Part shown: piece after piece, positions 5,684 to 9,256 of the stretch
Position numbering within the stretch: position 1 is the stretch's first letter
How the letters are laid out: every line of letters begins with the position of its first letter
Assembly: GCA_024278415.1 (NCBI GenBank)
Contig: JAJRTI010000707.1
Location: forward strand, 1-9,256
Source of the DNA: Planctomycetota bacterium
GTDB taxonomy: Bacteria > Planctomycetota > Brocadiia > JAJRTI01
Direction: 5' to 3'
Length of the DNA: 9,256 nt
The notes under the pieces: model-generated
What the model was told of the DNA's origin: nothing
The model's input: the letters and a program-made list of their open reading frames with translations, nothing else
The model's database searches: none
Program-made: the position numbers and the translations under genes

Positions 5684-6919
5684 TCAGCGTCTGCGCACCA
5701 CGTCGGCCAGGAGCTGCTCGAGTTGCTGGGCGAGAATCTCGCGGCTGAAGCGTTCGAGCACCGCAGCATGGCCTCGTCGGCCCATGGCCGCGGCCGCCTG
5801 GGGATGGGCCTTGAGTTCGCGGATCGCATCGGCAATGGCGGCCGGCGATTCCGGCTTCGCCGCGACACCCCCTCGCACTTGGTCCATGATTGCCCGCGCT
5901 TCGCCTTCGACGCTCAACACGACCGGCCGAGCGCAGGCCCACGCGTCGAACAGCTTCGTGGGGACCGCGCTCCGGAACAGGGGCCGGTCCTTCAGGGGCA
6001 CAAGCACCGCGTCGGCCGCGTCGTAGAGCGCGCGCACCTCTTCTAGCGGGCGCTCCGGCAGGAGCGTCACGTTGGGCAGGCGCAGTTGCGCCACCTGATT
6101 CTGCACCGCCACCTTGCGCGGCCCTTCGCCCACGAACACGAAGTGCACGCCCGCGTCCTCACGCATGAGTGCCGCGGTGGCGATGAGGTTCTCCATGCCC
6201 TGGCCGACGCCGTGGATGCCGGCGTACAGCACGACAAACTTGCCGGCGAGGCCGAGCCGCGCCTTGGCTTCGTTCTTGGGCAGCGGCGGCGTATGGAGGA
6301 TGCGCGGGCTAGCGCCGTTGCGCACGAGGGCGAGCTTATCTTCAGGGATGCCGCGCTCGATTAGGCGCCGGCGGATACCCTCCGTCACCACGACGATACG
6401 CCGCGCCTTGGAGTAGAATGTCTCCTCGAACCACCTGGCCGTGCGCAACACCGTGGGGTTTCGGAGGAAGCCGAGTTGCGTGGCCGATTCGGGCCAGAGG
6501 TCGCGCACCTCGAACACGAACGGGATGCGCCGCGCCGCGGCGACCGCGAGCCCGGCCGCGCCCACGAACAACGGCGGCGAGGTCGCGAACACGACGTCGT
6601 ACTGGCCCCGTGCAAGGCCGAGCCCGGCCAAGGTGGCCATGCCCGCGTACGACAGATAGAACTTGAGCCGGTTCCGAAAGTCCTTCAACGGCGCCGCCTT
6701 CACCCACGTGCGCACCACCTCGAACCCATCCATCCGCTCGCGGAAGAAGAGCCTGCCGCGATACGCCGGGGGGATGATCCCCGACGGGTGGTTGGGCACT
6801 TCAGCCACGACCGTGACCTCGTGCCCGGCCTGCGCGAGATGCCGCGCCATCTCGTACGCCCGGTCCTGCGTCGCGCCGATTTCGGGCGGGAAGTATTGAG
6901 TGAAGTAGAGGACGCGCAT
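5684..6919 (-). CDS. Family 4 glycosyltransferase, WbuB-like
   Basis: The 411-residue protein has the two-Rossmann GT-B build of GT4 enzymes. The N-terminal domain opens MRVLYFTQYFPPEIGATQ-R with a Gly-rich turn and GHEVTVVAEVPNHPSG (32-47), which is characteristic of the WbuB/WcaI-type group, as is EVRDLWPE (137-144). The C-terminal nucleotide-sugar domain shows YAGIHGVGQGMENLI (232-246), FVGEGP (262-267), and SAVPTKLFDAWACARPVVLSVEGE (317-340) with the acidic residues expected at the donor site. These enzymes usually add an amino- or deoxy-sugar during O-antigen, capsule or exopolysaccharide assembly on the cytoplasmic face; donor and acceptor are not predictable here. The frame stays open upstream to 7003, but homology begins at 6919 and an ATG at 7003 would lie inside a hairpin. 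No Shine-Dalgarno sequence precedes 6919. The gene end abuts the lipoprotein gene with no gap. Confidence 0.93.
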   Translation of the reverse strand: MRVLYFTQYFPPEIGATQDRAYEMARHLAQAGHEVTVVAEVPNHPSGIIPPAYRGRLFFRERMDGFEVVRTWVKAAPLKDFRNRLKFYLSYAGMATLAGLGLARGQYDVVFATSPPLFVGAAGLAVAAARRIPFVFEVRDLWPESATQLGFLRNPTVLRTARWFEETFYSKARRIVVVTEGIRRRLIERGIPEDKLALVRNGASPRILHTPPLPKNEAKARLGLAGKFVVLYAGIHGVGQGMENLIATAALMREDAGVHFVFVGEGPRKVAVQNQVAQLRLPNVTLLPERPLEEVRALYDAADAVLVPLKDRPLFRSAVPTKLFDAWACARPVVLSVEGEARAIMDQVRGGVAAKPESPAAIADAIRELKAHPQAAAAMGRRGHAAVLERFSREILAQQLEQLLADVVRRR

Positions 6920-6927
6920 GGGGACGG

Positions 6928-6957
6928 AGTGTATCGGATTCGCCGGGCGGAGCGCAA
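6928..6957 (-). promoter_or_regulatory. Candidate promoter giving a leaderless glycosyltransferase mRNA
   Basis: On the minus strand TTGCGC (6952-6957) and TACACT (6928-6933) are 18 bp apart, and only 8 bp separate the -10 box from the ATG at 6919. Transcription would begin at or next to the start codon, which fits the absence of a ribosome binding site. The -35 box is weak (TTG only), so this rests mainly on the TANNNT box and its position. Confidence 0.45.
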
Positions 6958-6989
6958 CGCCCGTCGCGGCCGCACTCATTGTCAATGGA

Positions 6990-7024
6990 AACGGCCTGCG
7001 CACCGGGTGGATGCGCAGGCCGTT
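6990..7024 (-). terminator. Strong hairpin, likely terminator of the UxaA-like operon
   Basis: A perfect 13-bp stem (AACGGCCTGCGCA and its complement) surrounds a 9-nt loop. Read on the minus strand it lies about 170 nt after the large-subunit stop and is followed by TTTCC, a short T-tract. It also separates that operon from the glycosyltransferase promoter. Confidence 0.6.
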
Positions 7025-7067
7025 AGAGGGAACGGATTAGGGGATCTGGAGCACGCGGCCATCCCAC

Positions 7068-7088
7068 GTCCCCCCTTCCAGGGGGGAC
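7068..7088. repeat. GC hairpin GTCCCCCC / GGGGGGAC
   Basis: A perfect 8-bp stem surrounds the loop TTCCA. It is the middle of three hairpins between the UxaA-like operon and the glycosyltransferase gene. There is no T-run on either side; a dispersed palindrome or an mRNA 3'-end stabiliser is possible. Confidence 0.6.
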
Positions 7089-7103
7089 CACAGAGGGGTC
7101 GGT

Positions 7104-7165
7104 CTGGGGACACGTTGCGGTCCCGTCCGCCGTTCGGCGGACGGGCTTCCGCATCGCGTCCCCAG
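7104..7165. repeat. 62-nt composite stem-loop after the UxaA-like operon
   Basis: The core is a perfect 10-bp stem, CCCGTCCGCC (7122-7131) and GGCGGACGGG (7136-7145), with loop GTTC. Outside a small internal loop the pairing resumes: 7116-7120 with 7149-7153, 7113-7114 with 7155-7156, and CTGGGGAC (7104-7111) with GTCCCCAG (7158-7165). That is 25 base pairs with two single mismatches. It starts 25 nt past the stop codon of the large subunit. Confidence 0.7.
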
Positions 7166-7183
7166 CGCTCCGCATCGCGTCCC
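7148..7183. repeat. 15-bp direct repeat, two copies
   Basis: TCCGCATCGCGTCCC occurs at 7148-7162 and 7169-7183, a 21-bp period. The first copy is part of the right arm of the composite stem-loop, so the second offers a competing partner for the left arm. Confidence 0.8.
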
Positions 7184-7190
7184 GGGCGTG

Positions 7191-8384
7191 CTACGTGCTC
7201 GGACCCACGCGGTGGATCGCAAACCCGTTGTTCTCCTTGAGGACCTCACATTTGGTGAGCGTGCCGGACGCGTGGTCGAGCACCGCGTCGTAGATCCGCT
7301 TGCCGGCTGCGGCGATCGACGTGCCTTCGAAGATGTCGCTCACGTTCAGCTCCATGGTGGGCTCTTGGAGGTCGAACGACTCTTGGTGGCCAGTGACGCG
7401 GATGGTGGTCATGAGCGGATGGTTGATCGTGTGGCCACCGCCGGTGGAGAAGACCATGATCTGCGAGCCCGCGGCTGCGATGCCGGTGATGGACTCGCCG
7501 CCGTGGCCAGGCGTGTCCATGAGGTAGAGGCCGGGGGCCTTGGGGCAGGGCTGGGCGAAGTCGATCACGTCTTGGATGATCGCCTTGCCGCCCTTTTGGA
7601 TGGCGCCAAGCGATTTCTCTTCGATCGTGCTAAGCCCGCCGGCGATGTTGTCGCCCGTAGGCTGGGAGCCGCGGATGTCCTCGCCGACAGCGCAGAGGAG
7701 CTTCTCTTTGCGGTCGATCATGTCGAGGATTTTCTGGGCGACCTTCTTGTTTTTGGCCTTCGCGGTGAGCACGTGCTCGCCGCCCATCATTTCGGTGACC
7801 TCGGCTTGGATGGCGCGGGCGCCCTGCGCGACGAACATGTCGGTGCACACGCCGAGCGCTTTGTTCGACGAGATGCCGGACGTGGTGTCGCTCGTGCCGC
7901 AGTTGATGCCAAAGATCAATTCATCGGCCGGCACTTCTTCCCGGCGCATGCGGCTGAGGTCGCGGGCCATTTCGAGTGCGAGCTTCATGGCCTTGTGCAG
8001 CGTGTTGAGCACGCCGCCTTCGGCGCGGAGGTTGAGGACCTCAACGCGCTTCTTGCTGAGCTTGCAGATGTCGTCTGCGATGTCCTGCGCGGTGCAGCCA
8101 TGCTCCTTGAAGTGGTCGATGACGATGACCGCTCCGGCGTTTGCGTTCGCGCCGTGGCCGGCGAGGGTGCGCCGGGTGACCGCGAGGTCCATGTGGGCCT
8201 GGCAGCGGCCGAGGGGGTGGACGATGGGCAGCGCGCCGGTGATCATGTTCGCCACGCGCTCACAGGTGGGGTTCGCGTAGAGCGTGCCCGACAGCAGCAG
8301 CACGTAGTTGCGCACGCCGACTTTGCCATCGTCGCGCACATAACCCAAGAACGTATCCTTCTTGCGTGTTTTCTTCTTGGCCAT
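7191..8384 (-). CDS. UxaA-family dehydratase/lyase, large subunit
   Basis: The 397-residue protein is the catalytic part of a UxaA (altronate dehydratase) family enzyme. After a Lys-rich start (1-9) it shows GYVRDDGKVGVRNYVLLL (14-31), HPLGRCQAHMD (56-66), GINCGTSDTTSGISSN (159-174), QPTGDNIAGG-STIEEKSLGAIQKGG (241-266), and a MDTPGHGGESITGIAAAGSQI..FSTGGG stretch (289-317). Typical UxaA/GarD proteins have HxxGCxQ and a later HPN..GLGCE; here the first reads HPLGRCQ and the second GANANAGAVIVIDHF, closer to my recollection of the sulfolactate sulfo-lyase subunit SuyB. Dehydration of a sugar acid, or elimination from another 2-hydroxy acid such as sulfolactate, are the candidate reactions. The start is fixed by AAGGAG 8 bp upstream. 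It is the second gene of an operon, 2 bp after the small-subunit stop, so translation is probably coupled. Confidence 0.92.
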   Translation of the reverse strand: MAKKKTRKKDTFLGYVRDDGKVGVRNYVLLLSGTLYANPTCERVANMITGALPIVHPLGRCQAHMDLAVTRRTLAGHGANANAGAVIVIDHFKEHGCTAQDIADDICKLSKKRVEVLNLRAEGGVLNTLHKAMKLALEMARDLSRMRREEVPADELIFGINCGTSDTTSGISSNKALGVCTDMFVAQGARAIQAEVTEMMGGEHVLTAKAKNKKVAQKILDMIDRKEKLLCAVGEDIRGSQPTGDNIAGGLSTIEEKSLGAIQKGGKAIIQDVIDFAQPCPKAPGLYLMDTPGHGGESITGIAAAGSQIMVFSTGGGHTINHPLMTTIRVTGHQESFDLQEPTMELNVSDIFEGTSIAAAGKRIYDAVLDHASGTLTKCEVLKENNGFAIHRVGPST

Positions 8385-8386
8385 GG

Positions 8387-8707
8387 TTACTTCTCCTTCC
8401 CAGCGGCAGCAAGGTCGCCCCGGCCGCGGTTGCTCTCGATGTTGTGGACGTGAACGTAGTCGCCGACCGCGATGTCGCGGGCCGCGGAGCCGATGCTCGC
8501 GCCGTACTTGAGCACTTGCTCGCCCTTTTTGATCGGCTTGATCGCGATCTTGTGCCCAAAGGGCACGGCCTTGTTCGCCTTGACCTTCTTGGCCGTTTTG
8601 CCGACCTGGACCGAAACGGTCTCGCCCGCTTTCAACGTGCCGATGATCGTGGCGACGTTGTCGGCCGGGTCAATGACCATGGCCATCGCCTTCTTCTTCG
8701 CACTCAT
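8387..8707 (-). CDS. UxaA-family SAF-domain small subunit
   Basis: This 106-residue protein is one SAF domain (about 8-91), the part that forms the N-terminus of one-chain altronate dehydratases. Diagnostic stretches are DPADNVATIIGTLKAGE (13-29), VPFGHKIAIKPIKKGEQVLKYG (48-69), IG-A..DIAVGDYVHVHNIES (72-92) and RGRGDL (94-99). As a separate chain it pairs with the large subunit encoded immediately after it, as in SuyA/SuyB and other split UxaA enzymes. The N-terminus is Lys/Met-rich (MSAKKKAMAM). GGAGG lies 9 bp before the ATG at 8707, favouring it over the Met codons eight and ten residues in. The gene is first in the operon behind a good promoter at 8753-8781. Confidence 0.92.
   Translation of the reverse strand: MSAKKKAMAMVIDPADNVATIIGTLKAGETVSVQVGKTAKKVKANKAVPFGHKIAIKPIKKGEQVLKYGASIGSAARDIAVGDYVHVHNIESNRGRGDLAAAGKEK
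8393..8398 (-). promoter_or_regulatory. Ribosome binding site of the large subunit, inside the small-subunit gene
   Basis: AAGGAG on the minus strand lies 8 bp before the ATG at 8384 and within the final codons of the small subunit, the usual arrangement for coupled translation. Confidence 0.75.
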
Positions 8708-8716
8708 GAAACAGAA

Positions 8717-8721
8717 CCTCC
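8717..8721 (-). promoter_or_regulatory. Ribosome binding site of the small subunit
   Basis: GGAGG on the minus strand lies 9 bp before the ATG at 8707. Confidence 0.75.
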
Positions 8722-8752
8722 AGTAACAGGATGGATCGCCAAGGGGAGGGAC

Positions 8753-8781
8753 ATTAGAACAAGTGTGGGAGGTGGGGTCAA
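8753..8781 (-). promoter_or_regulatory. Sigma70-type promoter of the UxaA-like operon
   Basis: On the minus strand TTGACC (8776-8781) and TCTAAT (8753-8758) each match five of six consensus bases and are separated by exactly 17 bp. Transcription would begin near 8746 and give a leader of about 40 nt containing the GGAGG site. It is the best promoter in the window. Confidence 0.75.
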
Positions 8782-8829
8782 GGAGGCTGGGCGCCTACCC
8801 TGCTCTTTACCCCCATCTCTGGGACGGAT

Positions 8830-8850
8830 ACCACAGGCTCGCCCTGTGGT
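8830..8850. repeat. Hairpin ACCACAGG / CCTGTGGT
   Basis: A perfect 8-bp stem surrounds the loop CTCGC. It is the first of three hairpins upstream of the UxaA-like operon promoter. Confidence 0.65.
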
Positions 8851-8897
8851 GATTCATGCTGGCAGTCTACAAGAATGGCATACCCGCGGGGGAGATG

Positions 8898-8916
8898 CCA
8901 CGGGCTTGGCCCGTGG
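8898..8916. repeat. Hairpin CCACGGGC / GCCCGTGG
   Basis: A perfect 8-bp stem surrounds the loop TTG. The inner GGGC-TT-GCCC layout is shared with the stem at 8948-8962, suggesting related elements. A CCCGCGGG palindrome lies just upstream at 8883-8890. Confidence 0.65.
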
Positions 8917-8947
8917 AGTCTCACGCTTCCGGAGCAAAAAGCACAAG

Positions 8948-8962
8948 GCGGGCTTTGCCCGC
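8948..8962. repeat. Hairpin GCGGGC / GCCCGC
   Basis: A perfect 6-bp stem surrounds the loop TTT. It is the third hairpin of the run. Confidence 0.55.
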
Positions 8963-8980
8963 AATCCAACTCTCGCGTCA

Positions 8981-9040
8981 TCCACAGTTCGTACAGATTA
9001 CACAGATGTCCACGGATACCCACAGATTGCGCAGATCAGA
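8981..9040. repeat. Six degenerate 10-bp units of CACAGAT type
   Basis: Consecutive decamers at 8981, 8991, 9001, 9011, 9021 and 9031 read TCCACAGTTC, GTACAGATTA, CACAGATGTC, CACGGATACC, CACAGATTGC and GCAGATCAGA. The shared core is CACAGAT. The units are too short and too degenerate for a CRISPR array. Confidence 0.75.
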
Positions 9041-9058
9041 GGAGACGGCCGCTTACCC

Positions 9059-9077
9059 CATCTGTGTGATCTGTGGA
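9059..9077. repeat. Inverted partner of the CACAGAT repeats
   Basis: The complement of this stretch contains CACAGATCACACAGAT, which matches 8992-9007 at 14 of 16 bases. The two blocks are therefore inverted arms around about 50 bp of spacer. Confidence 0.65.
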
Positions 9078-9136
9078 CGGTACCCTTTTCTTGTTTTTCG
9101 TCGCGGTTGCTGATGGAGCGACTTGCAAAACCCCAA

Positions 9137-9157
9137 TAGGCCGAGGCCTCGCGCCTA
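9137..9157. repeat. Palindrome around CGAGGCCTCG
   Basis: A perfect 10-bp palindrome (9142-9151) is extended by TAGGC (9137-9141) and GCCTA (9153-9157), with one unpaired base. Confidence 0.5.
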
Positions 9158-9202
9158 ACATCCTGCATGGCGGAGGTGTCGAACGCGGCGCCGCCGAGAT
9201 GC

Positions 9203-9246
9203 GAGCGCGGGCGCGCTCCGCTTGTAGTGGCGACCGTCAGGGCGCC
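9203..9246. repeat. Two adjacent palindromes at the right edge
   Basis: GAGCGC and GCGCTC pair at 9203-9218. GGCGACC and GGGCGCC pair with one mismatch at 9229-9246, around GTCA. The second is preceded by CTTGTAGT, similar to the TTTGGAGT before the stem at 1565-1578. Confidence 0.5.
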
Positions 9247-9256
9247 CTCTGCGCCG

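Larger units (their letters stand above)
8782..9256. other. Gene-free, repeat-rich region
   Basis: About 475 bp upstream of the UxaA-like operon hold no credible gene. A long plus-strand open frame crossing it from 8366 is a shadow of the operon, and the composition follows the repeats. The order is: three hairpins (8830-8962), 10-bp periodic repeats (8981-9040), an inverted partner of those repeats (9059-9077), a T-rich patch (9086-9099), and palindromes at 9137-9157, 9203-9218 and 9229-9246. Confidence 0.7.

Noticed and set aside
4594..5748. 384-residue plus-strand frame over the lipoprotein
   Set aside because: It is a frame shadow rich in Arg/Gly/Ala; the overlapping frame has a signal peptide, coiled coil and TPR repeats.
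6980..6985. Perfect TTGACA box on the minus strand upstream of the glycosyltransferase
   Set aside because: No -10-like hexamer lies 16-19 bp downstream (the sequence there is GGGCGT). The box is also part of a small CATTG-T-CAATG palindrome.
6920..7003. N-terminal extension of the glycosyltransferase to 7003
   Set aside because: Its ATG is inside the 13-bp hairpin and the 28 extra residues are unlike GT4 N-termini.
8981..9077. CRISPR array
   Set aside because: Units are 10 bp, degenerate and contiguous with no unique spacers, and there are no cas genes.
8366..9139. 257-residue plus-strand frame over the operon promoter region
   Set aside because: Its first part is antisense to the SAF subunit and the rest translates hairpins and CACAGAT repeats.
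9167..9256. Open frame from an ATG at 9167 to the right edge
   Set aside because: It runs through two palindromes, has no clear ribosome site, and its Ala/Arg/Pro-rich translation looks like read-through of noncoding repeats. It cannot be settled without sequence past the edge.

Overview
The window is a GC-rich stretch (roughly 60-65% by eye) of a chromosome from a Gram-negative-type (diderm) bacterium. A lipobox lipoprotein and an AsmA-like envelope protein argue for two membranes. A sulfatase-fold enzyme, a split UxaA-type dehydratase and many short GC-rich palindromes between genes resemble Planctomycetota, other PVC phyla, or neighbours such as Hydrogenedentota and Sumerlaeota. The phylum is an inference; no rRNA or marker gene is present.

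Layout, left to right: (1) 1-154: the probable last codons of an upstream gene, then a palindrome / 9-bp tandem repeat / palindrome block that fills the leader of the next gene. (2) 155-1549 (+): a cytoplasmic sulfatase-fold hydrolase whose formylglycine-cysteine position holds threonine. (3) 1759-3894 (+): a 711-residue membrane-anchored AsmA-like protein. (4) 3878-4618 (-): a class I SAM-dependent methyltransferase, overlapping the AsmA-like gene tail to tail. (5) 4754-5683 (+): a coiled-coil/TPR lipoprotein, divergent from the methyltransferase across a 135-bp promoter region that carries another copy of the left-edge palindrome. (6) 5684-6919 (-): a WbuB-like family 4 glycosyltransferase, touching the lipoprotein gene tail to tail and probably read from a leaderless transcript. 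(7) 6920-7190: a gap with three consecutive hairpins. (8) 7191-8384 and 8387-8707 (-): a two-gene operon for a split UxaA/SuyAB-type dehydratase or lyase, with a clear sigma70-type promoter at 8753-8781. (9) 8782-9256: no credible gene; a run of hairpins, 10-bp periodic repeats with an inverted partner, and a palindrome-rich right edge.

The genes do not form one obvious pathway. The AsmA-like protein, lipoprotein and glycosyltransferase all point to envelope or surface-polysaccharide work. The UxaA-like pair points to catabolism of a sugar acid or another hydroxy acid. I see no defence system, CRISPR array, integrase or transposase.

The most notable signals are noncoding. Three palindromes (48-67, 111-130, 4683-4702) share the arms, the loop and one flanking base and differ only by compensated base-pair changes, with two of them head-to-head around a tandem repeat. 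A 62-nt composite stem-loop lies just past the UxaA-like operon. The threonine-type sulfatase homolog is the most interesting protein.
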